This document shows positions 9,401 through 17,308 of a DNA stretch of 64,000 nucleotides, piece by piece. The position numbers were made by a program, and so were the translations under genes. Under the pieces are notes generated by a model. The model saw only the letters and a list, made by a program, of their open reading frames with translations. It was not told where the DNA came from and did not search any database. Location of the stretch: the NCBI RefSeq assembly GCF_030287445.1, contig NZ_JASVWB010000002.1, forward strand, positions 5,580,001-5,644,000. The letters run 5' to 3'. Positions within the stretch are counted from its first letter, which is position 1, and the number at the start of each line of letters is the position of its first letter. Source of the DNA: Streptomyces sp. ALI-76-A (GTDB lineage Bacteria > Actinomycetota > Actinomycetes > Streptomycetales > Streptomycetaceae).

Positions 9401-9725
9401 GACCGGCTCGGACCCGGTCAAGCTGCCGGCCTCCATGGTCCGCTTCAACGCCAAGACCGGTCTGGACTCCAAGGTCGAGGCGGGCAGGACGGTGTCGATC
9501 CCGGTCACCGTCGAGGGCGCGGCCAAGGGCTCCAACCTCAAGTCCCTCGCGGTCTACGTGTCGTACGACTACGGCCAGACCTGGAAGAAGACCGAGGTCA
9601 AGAGCGGCAAGATCACCGTGAAGAACCCGGCGAAGGGGAAGGCCATCTCCTTCCACGCCAAGATCGCCGACAAGAAGGGCAACAAGTCGACGATCTCGAT
9701 CTACAACGCGTACTACGGGAAGTGA
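6414..9725 (+). CDS. Large secreted subtilisin-like serine protease (S8)
   Basis: Extracellular endoprotease of 1,103 residues. I chose TTG 6414 because it follows AAGGGGG by 4 nt and opens directly into a signal peptide (MRRQVKRV, hydrophobic core, ASA cleavage site near residue 30). A propeptide of about 170 residues precedes the S8 catalytic domain, which has Asp227 (VLDTGVD), His259 (GHGTHVAS) and Ser436 (SGTSMATPH). Asn in AAGNSGP forms the oxyanion hole. The remaining 600 residues are beta-rich C-terminal domains ending TISIYNAYYGK, typical of 1,100-residue Streptomyces subtilases. An 18-bp-stem terminator follows. A minus-strand remnant near 27 kb aligns by eye with this C-terminus. 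Confidence 0.95.
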   Translation: MRRQVKRVGAATVATAAAVALAAGMTSPASAKPEQRTTGAAQLTSHHRITLITGDRVSVDSKGQVVGLERAEGRKHIPVQIRKVDGHTLVIPADAARLVATGKLDQRLFDITELNKSATRASQKNGLKVIVGYKGAAAATKADVRDAGTLRRTLTSLNADAVQAPHADAPELWDAVTNGDKTASGIAHVWLDGVRKATLDKSVAQIGAPKAWAAGYDGKGIKIAVLDTGVDATHPDLKNQVIAAKNFTAAADATDKVGHGTHVASIAAGTGAKSGGKYKGVAPGAQVLNGKVLDDTGSGDDSGILAGMEWAAEQGAQVVNLSLGGTDTPEVDPLEAAVNKLSADKGILFAIAAGNSGPESVGSPGSADAALTVGAVDDKDLLASFSSTGPRLGDGAIKPDVTAPGVDITAASAKGSQIEQEVGEKPAGYLSISGTSMATPHVAGAAAILKQQHPDWTYAELKGALTASTKGGKYTPFQQGSGRVQVDKAIKQTVIAEPVSVSFGTQQWPHTDDKPVTKALTYRNLGTKDVTLTLSATATNPKGQAAPAGFFKLAATQVTVPAGGKASVDVTVNTKLGGTLDGAYSAYVTATGGGQSVRTAAAVNREVQSYDVTVKHIGRDGQPTDGHNTVLLGYSGLGNGRQYQVPTTGAGTTTMRVPQGTYLLDAWIAKDFVNLEGGLDWLVQPKLSVTKNTSVTIDARKAKAANITVPDAQAKATAAMVNYFYEPADIGIGFGLESFADVRLAHLGAEVPTGLSQTWNGQWTKGANAEYDVATTAKVKKIQGDKVRHFKASELAAVKNNLGAAAPGKTGGLVTWGVFPEELVLGFPVEQKLPGARTLYLSTSDKIKWSLDFEQYAGKDADGFPIVDAYYTLGAPQTFKGGQKYTKTFNTAVFGPHLNAEYGLVREGNDIYGSLPLFADGAGHAGSSDFTSVATSLYRNGAKVGTNDDPLFGEDVFKVPAGDAEYKLTTSVKRSVKVAAASTRIDASWTFRSKKPTGSDPVKLPASMVRFNAKTGLDSKVEAGRTVSIPVTVEGAAKGSNLKSLAVYVSYDYGQTWKKTEVKSGKITVKNPAKGKAISFHAKIADKKGNKSTISIYNAYYGK

Positions 9726-9754
9726 ACCCGTACGACGCTGAGTAGGCCGTGAGC

Positions 9755-9793
9755 GACAGGCCCGCCGGAGGCACAGCCTCCGGCGGGCCTGTC
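9755..9793 (+). terminator. Very strong terminator after subtilase gene
   Basis: Perfect 18-bp arms (9755-9772 and 9776-9793) with a 3-nt ACA loop, followed by GTGTTGT. It ends 15 nt before the globin start codon. Confidence 0.9.
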
Positions 9794-9808
9794 GTGTTGT
9801 GTGGGCAC

Positions 9809-10579
9809 ATGACGACTCAGACGGTCGAGTACATCCGGTACCACATACCCGCCGCGCGGTCGGCGGAGTTCCTGTCCGCCTACACCCGCGCCGCCCTCCG
9901 GCTGGCGGCGGCACCCCAGTGCGTCGACTACGAACTCGCCCGCTGCGAGGAGGACTTCGAGCACTTCGTCCTGCGCATCAGGTGGACCTCGACCGAGGAC
10001 CACCTGGAGGGGTTCCGCACCTCGGAACTGTTCGCCGACTTCCTCGCCGAGATCCGCCCCTACATCCCCAGCATCCAGGAGATGCGCCACTACAGGCCGA
10101 CCGCGGTCCGCGGCACCGGCTCCGCCGTGCCGACCCTCTACGACTGGGCGGGCGGCGCGGAGGCGTTCGCCCGTCTGACGTCGGTCTTCTACGAGAAGGT
10201 CCTGCGGGACGAGGTGCTGGCGCCGGTCTTCGAGGACCTCGCCCCCGAGCACACCCAGCACGTGGCGCTGTGGCTCGCCGAGGTCTTCGGCGGCCCGCCC
10301 GGCTACTCCGAGACCCAGGGCGGCCACGGCCACATGGTGGCCAAGCACATGGGCCGGGGCATCACCGAGCCGCAGCGGCGCCGCTGGGTGAACCTGATCC
10401 AGGACGCGGCCGACGAGGCGGGCCTGCCCACGGACGCCGAGTTCCGCTCGGCCTTCCTCGCCTACGTGGAGTGGGGCACCCGCCTGGCCGTCCACTTCTC
10501 CGGCCCGGACGCGAAGCCGCCGGCGGAACAGCCGGTACCCCGGTGGAACTGGGGAGCGGCGCCGCCGTACCAGGGCTGA
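9809..10579 (+). CDS. ABM-domain/truncated hemoglobin fusion
   Basis: A 256-residue two-domain cytoplasmic protein. Residues 1-105 form an ABM-like (antibiotic biosynthesis monooxygenase) ferredoxin fold, the fold of small oxygenases and heme-degrading enzymes (MTTQTVEYIRYHIP, ELARCEEDFEHFVLRIRW). Residues 115-245 form a group II truncated hemoglobin (FYEKVLRDEVLAPVFED, EVFGGPPGYSE, GHMVAKHMGRGIT). His180 is the likely proximal heme ligand. Such proteins bind O2 or NO; the fusion suggests heme- or NO-linked oxidation, but the substrate is unknown. ATG 9809 is used because homologous sequence starts there; an in-frame GTG at 9749 would have to be translated through the hairpin. No good ribosome site precedes it, so it may be leaderless. 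Confidence 0.88.
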   Translation: MTTQTVEYIRYHIPAARSAEFLSAYTRAALRLAAAPQCVDYELARCEEDFEHFVLRIRWTSTEDHLEGFRTSELFADFLAEIRPYIPSIQEMRHYRPTAVRGTGSAVPTLYDWAGGAEAFARLTSVFYEKVLRDEVLAPVFEDLAPEHTQHVALWLAEVFGGPPGYSETQGGHGHMVAKHMGRGITEPQRRRWVNLIQDAADEAGLPTDAEFRSAFLAYVEWGTRLAVHFSGPDAKPPAEQPVPRWNWGAAPPYQG

Positions 10580-10601
10580 GCCGGGAGCGCGCCGGGGTGG
10601 C

Positions 10602-10624
10602 GGGGCGCCCGGACCGGGCGCCCC
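10602..10624 (+). terminator. Terminator after globin gene
   Basis: Inverted repeat GGGGCGCCC / GGGCGCCCC with a 5-nt loop, between convergent globin and XRE regulator genes. Confidence 0.7.
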
Positions 10625-10647
10625 TCACCACCGGTGGGCCGGTGCCC

Positions 10648-11565
10648 TCAGGCCGACGGTGCCGACGTGCCCGCCCGGGTCGCGTCCGCCCCCCAGCTGG
10701 CCAGCAGCCGCAGCGCCTGCGCCGACGGCGACCCCGGCTCGGCGTGGTACGTCACCAGGGTCTGGTCCTGGTCGCCGACCGCACCGAACGACTCGAAGTT
10801 GAGGTCGAGGTCGCCGACGAGCGAGTGCCGCAGCCGCTTGACCCCGTGGTTCTTCTCCTTGACGTCATGGGTGGCCCACAGCCGCCTGAACTCCTCGCTC
10901 TTCACGGACAGCTCGCCCACCAGGGCGGACAGCCGCGGGTCGTCCGGATGGCAGCCGGCGTCCATGCGCAGCGCGCAGACGATGTCGATCGCCTTCTGCT
11001 CCCAGTCCACGAACAGATCGCGGTACGCGGGCCGCAGGAACACCATCCGCGCCCAGTTGCGTTCCTGCGCCGGCAGCTCCGCCCAGTCGCCGAAGACCGC
11101 CGCGGCCATCCGGTTCCAGGCCAGGATGTCCGAGCGCCGCCCCACGACGTACGCCGGAAAGCCGTCCATCGAGTCCAGCAGCGTACGCAGGGCACCCCGC
11201 ACCTGCTGGGTGCGGGCGGCCGGCTTCTTCTTGTGCTGCTTCGGCTTCGCCAGATGCGTCAGGTGCGCGTGCTCGGCGTCGGTCAGCCGCAGCGCGCGGG
11301 CGATCGAGTCGAGGACCTCCGCGGACACGTTCCGCCCGTTGCCCTGCTCCAGGCGTGTGTAGTACGCCACGGACACCCCGGCCAGCTGCGCCAGCTCCTC
11401 CCGGCGCAGCCCCGGAACGCGGCGGTGCCGGCCGAAGTCCGGCAGCCCCACGTCCTCCGGCTTCAGCCGGGCCCGCCGGGTGCGCAGGAACTCGCTCAGC
11501 TCGGCCCGCCGGTCCAGGGCCCCGCCGACGGGCTCCGGTGACGCCGATTCGGGGTGTTCGTCCAT
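10648..11565 (-). CDS. XRE-family regulator with MmyB-like ligand domain
   Basis: A 305-residue DNA-binding protein. The helix-turn-helix spans about residues 45-105 (RREELAQLAGVSVAYYTRLEQGN), preceded by the LRTRRARLKPEDVGLP segment typical of this family. The C-terminal 180 residues match the MmyB-like domain, a PAS-type fold that binds small hydrophobic ligands (DILAWNRMAAAVFGDW, NWARMVFLRPAYRDLFVDWE, FRRLWATHDV). The gene is divergent from the alcohol dehydrogenase gene across 169 bp. In actinobacteria this pairing usually means that the regulator controls the neighbouring oxidoreductase; that is inferred here. Confidence 0.88.
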   Translation of the reverse strand: MDEHPESASPEPVGGALDRRAELSEFLRTRRARLKPEDVGLPDFGRHRRVPGLRREELAQLAGVSVAYYTRLEQGNGRNVSAEVLDSIARALRLTDAEHAHLTHLAKPKQHKKKPAARTQQVRGALRTLLDSMDGFPAYVVGRRSDILAWNRMAAAVFGDWAELPAQERNWARMVFLRPAYRDLFVDWEQKAIDIVCALRMDAGCHPDDPRLSALVGELSVKSEEFRRLWATHDVKEKNHGVKRLRHSLVGDLDLNFESFGAVGDQDQTLVTYHAEPGSPSAQALRLLASWGADATRAGTSAPSA

Positions 11566-11649
11566 GCCTCAAGTATTCACGGTCGTACGCCCACCATCCT
11601 GACCCCGCCAGTAGTAGGCACGGCAAACGTACGCAAAGCCGTGGCCTGG

Positions 11650-11661
11650 GTGAAAGTTCAC
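11650..11661. promoter_or_regulatory. Palindrome between regulator and dehydrogenase genes
   Basis: GTGAAAGTTCAC, a perfect 5-bp-arm dyad with a 2-bp centre, 74 bp upstream of the dehydrogenase start in the divergent intergenic region. It is a candidate binding site for the adjacent XRE regulator. Confidence 0.35.
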
Positions 11662-11734
11662 TCATGGGGCAGGCTGGACCTGTGCCCGGCCGGAAGGCAG
11701 CCGGGCACGCAACCCCCGCTAGGAGAACTTCGGC

Positions 11735-12775
11735 ATGACCACTGTTGCTGCGTACGCCGCACCCGCCGCCAAGGCTCCGCTGGAGCGCACCACCATCGAG
11801 CGCCGCGCGGTCCGCGAGTTCGATGTGCTGATCGACATCAAGTTCGCGGGCATCTGCCACTCGGACATCCACCAGGCACAGGAGGGCTGGGGCGAGGCGA
11901 TCTTCCCGATGGTCCCCGGCCACGAGATCGCCGGTGTCGTCTCCGAGGTCGGCCCCGGTGTCACCAAGTTCCAGGTCGGCGACCGCGTGGGCGTCGGCTG
12001 CATGGTCGACTCCTGCCGCGAGTGCGAGAACTGCCGGGCCGGCCGGGAGCAGTACTGCGTCCAGGGCAACGTGCCCACGTACAACGGCATCGGCAGGGAC
12101 GGAGAGCCGACCTACGGCGGCTACTCGGAGAAGGTCGTCGTCGACGAGAACTACGTCGTCCGCGTCCCCGACGGCCTGTCCCTCGACGTCGCCGCGCCCC
12201 TGCTGTGCGCCGGCATCACCCTGTACTCCCCGCTGAAGCGCTGGAGCGCCGGCCCCGGCAAGAAGGTCGCGATCGTCGGCATGGGCGGCCTCGGCCACAT
12301 GGGCGTGAAGATCGCCCACGCGCTCGGCGCCGAGGTGACCGTGCTGTCGCAGTCGCTGCGCAAGAAGGACGACGGCCTGAAGCTGGGCGCCGACCACTAC
12401 TACGCCACCAGCGACGAGAACACCTTCAAGGAGCTGGCCGGCACGTTCGACGTGGTCGTCTCGACGGTGTCGGCCCCGCTGGACTTCAACAGCTACCTCG
12501 CGCTGCTGAAGACGGAGGGCGCCCTGGTGAACGTGGGCGCCCCCGAGGAGCCGATCTCCCTCAACCTCTTCTCGGTGATAGGCGGCGGCAAGACCCTCGC
12601 CGGTTCCATGATCGGCGGCATCGCGGAGACCCAGGAGATGCTGGACTTCTGCGCCGAGCACCACCTCGGCGCGGAGATCGAGCTGATCGCCGCGTCCGAG
12701 ATCAACGAGGCGTACGAGCGGGTGCAGAACAGCGATGTGCGCTACCGGTTCGTGATCGACACGGCGACGATCTGA
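11735..12775 (+). CDS. Zinc-dependent alcohol dehydrogenase (YahK/CAD type)
   Basis: Cytoplasmic NAD(P)-dependent medium-chain dehydrogenase of 346 residues, interconverting alcohols and aldehydes. The catalytic zinc site is in GICHSD and GHEIAG. The structural zinc loop is [20 protein letters not shown] with the usual cysteines. The Rossmann motif is [11 protein letters not shown] at about residue 185. The overall pattern is closest to the E. coli YahK/cinnamyl-alcohol dehydrogenase branch, which usually prefers NADPH. AGGAGAAC lies 8 nt before ATG 11735. Likely controlled by the divergent XRE regulator. The physiological substrate cannot be read from sequence. Confidence 0.92.
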   Translation: MTTVAAYAAPAAKAPLERTTIERRAVREFDVLIDIKFAGICHSDIHQAQEGWGEAIFPMVPGHEIAGVVSEVGPGVTKFQVGDRVGVGCMVDSCRECENCRAGREQYCVQGNVPTYNGIGRDGEPTYGGYSEKVVVDENYVVRVPDGLSLDVAAPLLCAGITLYSPLKRWSAGPGKKVAIVGMGGLGHMGVKIAHALGAEVTVLSQSLRKKDDGLKLGADHYYATSDENTFKELAGTFDVVVSTVSAPLDFNSYLALLKTEGALVNVGAPEEPISLNLFSVIGGGKTLAGSMIGGIAETQEMLDFCAEHHLGAEIELIAASEINEAYERVQNSDVRYRFVIDTATI

Positions 12776-12790
12776 CCGACCTGGTCGTAT

Positions 12791-12827
12791 CGGCGAAGGG
12801 CCCCGGGTGTTCCGGGGCCCTTCGCCG
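12791..12827 (+). terminator. Strong terminator after alcohol dehydrogenase gene
   Basis: Perfect 16-bp arms (12791-12806 and 12812-12827) with a GTGTT loop. Confidence 0.88.
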
Positions 12828-12888
12828 TTCCGGGGCGTTTCACCGAGCCGCTGTTCGGGGCCGGTCACCGTGTCACCGCCCCGGCCCG

Positions 12889-13482
12889 TCATCCCCGCAG
12901 GTGGGCGAGGAGTTCCTCCGCGAGGGGATACGGGCGTTCCCGCGGCAGCAGCCGGGCTGCGGAGTCCAGGTCACCACCGCCGACGAGGGCACGGATCTCG
13001 TGGGCGAGCGGGGTCACGTCGCGGATGGCGACCGTCCATTCGTCCGCGTAGCGCCGTACGGCCTCGCCGGAGAGCCCGAGTTGCAGGGACCGGTACGGAA
13101 GGGCCCGCAGGCGCAGGTCCCGCTCGGGGTCCCACTGCACGCGAGCCGGCGCCCGCTTCACCTGACGCTGCCAGGCGGCCCGGTCGGGGTGCAGCCCGCG
13201 GACATAGCTCGAAAGACACGCGTGGCGCAGCGCCCACTCGAACCCGTCACGGCTGATGTCGACGGCGAGCACGGTCTCCTGCCCCTCCTTCGCCCCCCAG
13301 CCGCAGCGGTACATCATCCACAGGAACGAGGGCTTGATCCACGTCATCCTGTCCCGCTTCCAGGCGACGGGGAAACGGCCCTCGCGGACAGCGGCCAGGC
13401 CGATGCGCGGCGGATAGGCCTGGTAGACGGTGATCGTGGACTCCGCGTGGGCCGCGCGGATCTCGCGTTCGGGTTGTTCCAT
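12889..13482 (-). CDS. DUF4291 domain protein
   Basis: A 197-residue protein that matches DUF4291 over its whole length: TITVYQAYPPRIGLAAV near the N-terminus, RMTWIKPSFLWMMYRCGWG in the middle, then a segment beginning VLAVDISRDGFEWAL and QWDPERD. The family is widespread in bacteria and fungi. Its biochemistry is not known to me, although the strongly conserved MTWIKPSFLWMM core suggests an enzyme. ATG 13482 is chosen because family members start shortly before IRAxYD-type sequence; GTG 13506 is also in frame. No obvious partner gene is nearby. Confidence 0.88.
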   Translation of the reverse strand: MEQPEREIRAAHAESTITVYQAYPPRIGLAAVREGRFPVAWKRDRMTWIKPSFLWMMYRCGWGAKEGQETVLAVDISRDGFEWALRHACLSSYVRGLHPDRAAWQRQVKRAPARVQWDPERDLRLRALPYRSLQLGLSGEAVRRYADEWTVAIRDVTPLAHEIRALVGGGDLDSAARLLPRERPYPLAEELLAHLRG

Positions 13483-13721
13483 GGCGTACAGCGTGGGGCC
13501 GGCCACCTCGGCCGGCCACTGATTATCGACCGCCCGTCACGGGGGCGCGCGCCGCCCACGCCGCTCGCTGGGGCCGGTGACCGGCGACCGCGGGGGCCGG
13601 CCGGACGGGCGGGCGCGGAATCGGCTGGGGCCCTCACGCGTTGAGGAGCGTGGAAGGGTATGCCGGTGGTGTGCGAGCCGAGTAGCCCGAGTGAGCGAGC
13701 TGACAGATGGGGAGGGCCGCA

Positions 13722-14234
13722 ATGGCCGCGCAGACACAGAGGGCCGTGCTGGCGGGCGGATGCTTCTGGGGGATGGAGGAGCTGATCCGCCGGCTTCCGG
13801 GCGTGACGGCGACCCGGGTGGGATACACCGGGGGTGACGTGCCGAACGCGACGTACCGCGACCACGGCACGCACGCGGAGGCCATCGAGATCCTCTTCGA
13901 CCCCGAGCGGACCGACTACCGCGCGCTCCTGGAGTTCTTCTTCCAGATCCACGACCCGAGCACGAAGAACCGCCAGGGCAACGACATCGGCCTCAGCTAC
14001 CGCTCGGCGATCTACTACGTGGACGACGAGCAGAAGCGGATCGCCGAGGACACGATCGCGGACGTGGACGCCTCCGGCCTGTGGCCGGGCAAGGTCGTCA
14101 CCGAGGTCGAGCCGGTCGGCCCCTTCTGGGAGGCCGAGCCCGAGCACCAGGACTACCTACAGCGCTATCCGAACGGCTACACCTGCCACTTCCCGCGCCC
14201 GGGATGGCGGCTGCCCGCCCGCGCCGAGGGCTGA
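13722..14234 (+). CDS. msrA: Peptide-methionine (S)-S-oxide reductase
   Basis: Repairs oxidised methionine (the S-sulfoxide form) in proteins and free methionine, using thioredoxin. The 170-residue product carries the catalytic GCFWG motif at residues 13-17 (Cys14), followed by GMEE, VGYTGG and a segment including NRQGND. These are standard MsrA blocks. The C-terminal [14 protein letters not shown] contains a candidate resolving Cys. GGAGGG at 13711-13716 lies 5 nt before ATG 13722. The gene stands alone with no msrB partner in the window. Confidence 0.95.
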   Translation: MAAQTQRAVLAGGCFWGMEELIRRLPGVTATRVGYTGGDVPNATYRDHGTHAEAIEILFDPERTDYRALLEFFFQIHDPSTKNRQGNDIGLSYRSAIYYVDDEQKRIAEDTIADVDASGLWPGKVVTEVEPVGPFWEAEPEHQDYLQRYPNGYTCHFPRPGWRLPARAEG

Positions 14235-14369
14235 CGGCGCGCTGACCGCGAGGCGGCCCGGCGGGAGGCAGACAGGACTGCCCGGCACGGGGCGCCGCGC
14301 CGGCCGCGCTGGGCGCAGGGGACCGGGGACTTCGCCCCGGGCCCCCGGCGGGAGGTCGCGGGAGATCCG

Positions 14370-15374
14370 TCACCGCGCCTCGCGCAGCCGGCGCAGGTAG
14401 GTCGCGGTGAGCGCGACGGCACGCTCTCCGTCGTGCGACAGCTCCACCAGGGCACGGGAGGCCGTGCTCCCCGGGATGTCCGCCAGCGCCTGGGTCAGTC
14501 GTACGCGTGCGGGTGCCTCGGTGGTGTGGTGGGCGAGGTGGCCGACGAGACCGGTGGCGATGCGGTCCGCCGTCGCGGTGTCGCCCGCCAGCATGCTCAG
14601 CGCATCGGCCGCGTCGGTGTCGTTCCGTCCCGCCACGATCATGTCGATGAGTACCGGGACCACATCGGCCACTCCACGCGTCCCGAGCGCCAGCGCCGCC
14701 TGGCCGCGGACCACGACATCCGGATGCGCGAGGGCCTCCCGGAGCCGGGCGGTGGCCTCGTCGCCGGGCATCTCGGCGAGGGACCGGACGGCGCGCTCCC
14801 GCGTCGCGGCCACCGGTGAGCCGAGGCCCTGCGCCAGCAGTGCCGTGCCGCCGTCGCCCGATCGGGCCAGCGCCCACCGAAGGGCTCCGGCGACGTTCGG
14901 GTCCGACTCCCTCAGCACCGCCTCGACCAGGGCCTCCACCGGCACCGGAACCTCGTCGACCGAGGAGAGGGCCGCGCGCTGGCGCGCGGCAGCGCTCTTG
15001 GACCCGAGCGCCTGGAGGAAGGCGACGGCCTGGAGGACGTCCTCCCAGCCGGCGGGTTCCGCGGCGTCGATCCGGCGGAGCCGGGTGAGCAGCTCGGTCT
15101 CGGCCGCGATGCGTTCGCGGGTCTGACGGATGAGGTCGTCCACGAGCACCGAGGGCGTGAAGCCGGGATCGTCGAGCGCGCGTCCGATCTCCCGCAGCGA
15201 CAGTCCCAGCGACCTCAGGCTCTCGATGTGGAAGATCCGCCGGATGTCCTCGCCGGAGTACTCCCGGTAGCCGGAGCCCGTACGCCCTGAGGGGCGCAGC
15301 AGGCCCAGCGACTCGTAGTGCCTGAGCATGCGGGCACTGACCCCGGACCGCCGCGCCACCTCACCGATCAACAC
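14370..15374 (-). CDS. MerR-family regulator fused to HEAT-like repeats
   Basis: A 334-residue regulator. The N-terminal MerR winged helix (MLIGEVARRSGVSARMLRHYESLGLL, then GYREYSGEDIRRI) and a dimerisation helix occupy residues 1-115. The C-terminal 210 residues are alpha-helical repeats of HEAT/PBS-lyase type, for example LREALAHPDVVVRGQAALAL and similar units with the DP.V...A...L pattern. The HEAT part takes the place of a metal- or drug-binding domain, so the protein may sense a protein partner. It begins 3 nt after the stop of another HEAT-repeat gene on the same strand, so the two are certainly co-transcribed. I infer that the partner HEAT protein modulates it. Confidence 0.88.
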   Translation of the reverse strand: MLIGEVARRSGVSARMLRHYESLGLLRPSGRTGSGYREYSGEDIRRIFHIESLRSLGLSLREIGRALDDPGFTPSVLVDDLIRQTRERIAAETELLTRLRRIDAAEPAGWEDVLQAVAFLQALGSKSAAARQRAALSSVDEVPVPVEALVEAVLRESDPNVAGALRWALARSGDGGTALLAQGLGSPVAATRERAVRSLAEMPGDEATARLREALAHPDVVVRGQAALALGTRGVADVVPVLIDMIVAGRNDTDAADALSMLAGDTATADRIATGLVGHLAHHTTEAPARVRLTQALADIPGSTASRALVELSHDGERAVALTATYLRRLREAR

Positions 15375-15377
15375 GGT

Positions 15378-16049
15378 CTATCGTCCCTCCTGGCCGGACC
15401 CGCCGAGGGCGACAACGCGCTTCGCCTCCTCGACCGCGAACTCGAATCCGGCGTCCGGGTCGCGCAGCAGCCCTTCCGTGGCGAGCGCGTGCGTGCGCAC
15501 ACGCCGGTCAGGGGCCGTCGCCGCGGCACGCAGAGCCGGCAGTACGACCTCGCCCAGCGCGACCAGGGCCCGGCTGAGGCTCAGCCGCGTCTCCCGCTCA
15601 CCGCGCCCGAGCTGCGTCGCCAGCACCGCGGCCAGCCCGGACTCCTCACCCTCCGGCACGAGCACGACCGCGGTCCGCCAGGCGCTGCGGGCCACCTCGT
15701 CGTCGGCGTCGCACAGGAGCGCCCGGGTGATGGCCGGCCACGCCCGCCGGTCCCCGATCTTGGACAGCGTGTGCAGCGCCTGACTCCGTGCCTGCGCGCG
15801 CTCCGAGCGGACTTCGCGGAGCAGCCCGGGGAGCGTCACGGCCACCGGGTGGCGGGTGAGCGCCCACGTCAGCATGTCGCGGACGAAGAACTCGGGCTCG
15901 AGCGCGCACCGCTCGACGAGCGTGTCGACGAACCGCGGATCCGGTGTCGTGCCGACCGCCAGAGCCGCCCGCAGCCGCACGGACGCACGGCCGTCCTCCA
16001 GACCCCGGAGCACTCGTGCCACCTCCGCGTCCTGTCCCGTCATGGTCAC
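15378..16049 (-). CDS. HEAT-repeat protein, partner of MerR-HEAT regulator
   Basis: A 223-residue protein made almost wholly of HEAT-like helical repeats (ASVRLRAALAVG, FFVRDMLTWALTRHPVAV, ARSQALHTLSKIGDRRAWPAI). It has no signal or membrane segment. I chose GTG 16049, which has GAGGAGG 8 nt upstream; ATG 16043 is an alternative, and the frame stays open to 16181 without coding signs. Its repeats resemble those in the C-terminal half of the downstream MerR-HEAT gene, so the pair may have arisen by duplication. HEAT proteins are scaffolds or protein-binding modules; no enzymatic motif is visible. A MerR-type promoter lies directly upstream. Confidence 0.8.
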   Translation of the reverse strand: MTMTGQDAEVARVLRGLEDGRASVRLRAALAVGTTPDPRFVDTLVERCALEPEFFVRDMLTWALTRHPVAVTLPGLLREVRSERAQARSQALHTLSKIGDRRAWPAITRALLCDADDEVARSAWRTAVVLVPEGEESGLAAVLATQLGRGERETRLSLSRALVALGEVVLPALRAAATAPDRRVRTHALATEGLLRDPDAGFEFAVEEAKRVVALGGSGQEGR

Positions 16050-16071
16050 CGAGACCACCTCCTCGGCCACC

Positions 16072-16102
16072 AGTGAAGGCCTTGTCACCGTGTCAAGGTC
16101 AA
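16072..16102 (-). promoter_or_regulatory. MerR-type promoter/operator with 19-bp spacer
   Basis: Reading the minus strand: -35 TTGACC (16097-16102), 19-bp spacer, -10-like TTCACT (16072-16077). The spacer region holds an interrupted dyad with CCTTG and CAAGG at its ends and CAC/GTG inside (16080-16098). A dyad in an over-long 19-bp spacer is the hallmark of MerR-activated promoters, so the operon is probably autoregulated. The -10 is weak, as expected. Confidence 0.55.
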
Positions 16103-16188
16103 CGGACCGCCAGGGGACCCGGCACCTTCCCCGGCCTTCAGGGGCCGCCCGGGGGACGACGTGGACCGGCTCGCCGGCCACGGCCCGG

Positions 16189-17307
16189 TCAGCCCGGCAC
16201 CCCCTCGCCCGTGTTCGCCAGGCTCAGGTCGCGCATCCGGCAGAACTCGCCCGCCGGGTCGCCCCGGTAGCGCCACGGGAGAGCGCCTACGTACCCGTCC
16301 ACCAGGCGGAACTGCTCCACGGCCGCCTCGTCCCGGTCCTGGAGACACAGGTAGTACGCCAGCAGGTGGCGGACCTCCGGCAGGCGCGGGTGGGCCGGGT
16401 CGGCGGCGGCCACGTCGGTGAGGGCCGCGTCGACCAGGGCCCGCATCTCGGGCGTACGGTCGCCGTCCGCCGCGTCGGAATCGTCGTGCTCGAAGTGCGC
16501 GATCAGGGGGAACGCCGTCATCAGGCTGCCCGGCGGGGCGTCCTCGGCGGCACGCGCCGCGAACGCGCGGGCCAGCTCCTCGGAGCCGCGCCACTTGGCG
16601 CACCAGTACTGGAGGGCGGAGAAGTGCGCCTCGTAGTGGTGCGGAGCGCGCTGGGAGATCTCCTTCCACAGCCGGTCCATCTCGGAGTGCGGGGAGCCGA
16701 GGCCCAGCCCTGTCCAGATCTCGCCGATGTACGGGGTCGGGTCGCCGTCCGGGGCCAGCGCCGCCGCGCGTACGTGCTCCTCGCGGGAGCGGGCCAGCAT
16801 CCGGTGGAAGCCCTCGAACTGCTCGGAGGTGGTGTACTTGGCCCGCTTGCCGCCGCGGATGTCCCACGCCAGGCGCACCGTGCTGCGGGCCCGCAGCAGC
16901 GCGGCGCCGGGGTCGTCGCGGCGGGCGGTCTCCCAGGCCAGCAGCCAGGTGTCGTCCTCGGCGGCGAGGGAGGCGAGCCGTTCGACGTGGAACGCGCGGT
17001 ACTCCCAGTCGCGCTCCGTCGCCGTCACGTCGAGCAGGGCCGCGGCCGGCTGCCAGTCGCCGGACTTGGCCGCGTCGATCGCCGCGGTGAGCACGGCCGG
17101 GACCGGCGCCGCGGACTTCGTGTTCTGCCGCTCGGGCGGCAGCAGACCGAGGGCGGCGGCCGCGGCGGGCAGCTCGTACTCCCCGTCCTCGTCACCGCCT
17201 CCGCGCCAGCCCTCGACCGCGCCCTGGACGATGGCCTTGAGGAAGTACAGGCCGAGGGCGAGCAGGGGGAGCCCGATGAGGGCCAGGACGACCCAGAGGA
17301 TGATCAC
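16189..17307 (-). CDS. Membrane-anchored helical-repeat protein (paralogue A)
   Basis: A 372-residue protein with one N-terminal membrane segment (VIILWVVLALIGLPLLALGLYF) and a long cytoplasmic helical region, possibly TPR-like. I do not recognise a named function. It is clearly paralogous to the gene at 19090-20208, also 372 residues. Shared blocks include the YWC.KW.GS.ELA region, APxGSLxxAxPLxxxFEH and VGALPW...DPAxEF near the end. GTG 17307 starts one base after the stop of the M48 protease gene, so translation is coupled. The arrangement suggests that it works with the protease as a substrate adaptor, an inhibitor or a quality-control partner; this is inference. Confidence 0.8.
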   Translation of the reverse strand: MIILWVVLALIGLPLLALGLYFLKAIVQGAVEGWRGGGDEDGEYELPAAAAALGLLPPERQNTKSAAPVPAVLTAAIDAAKSGDWQPAAALLDVTATERDWEYRAFHVERLASLAAEDDTWLLAWETARRDDPGAALLRARSTVRLAWDIRGGKRAKYTTSEQFEGFHRMLARSREEHVRAAALAPDGDPTPYIGEIWTGLGLGSPHSEMDRLWKEISQRAPHHYEAHFSALQYWCAKWRGSEELARAFAARAAEDAPPGSLMTAFPLIAHFEHDDSDAADGDRTPEMRALVDAALTDVAAADPAHPRLPEVRHLLAYYLCLQDRDEAAVEQFRLVDGYVGALPWRYRGDPAGEFCRMRDLSLANTGEGVPG

Positions 17308-17308
17308 G

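Noticed and set aside
7233..9914. Open frame of 893 codons on the minus strand opposite the subtilase
   Set aside because: It is a GC-bias shadow: Arg/Gly/Asp-Val-rich, no motifs, and fully antisense to a clear S8 protease.
14323..14340. CCGGGG/CCCCGG hairpin between msrA and the MerR gene
   Set aside because: Only a 6-bp stem in very GC-rich DNA, with no following T-run.
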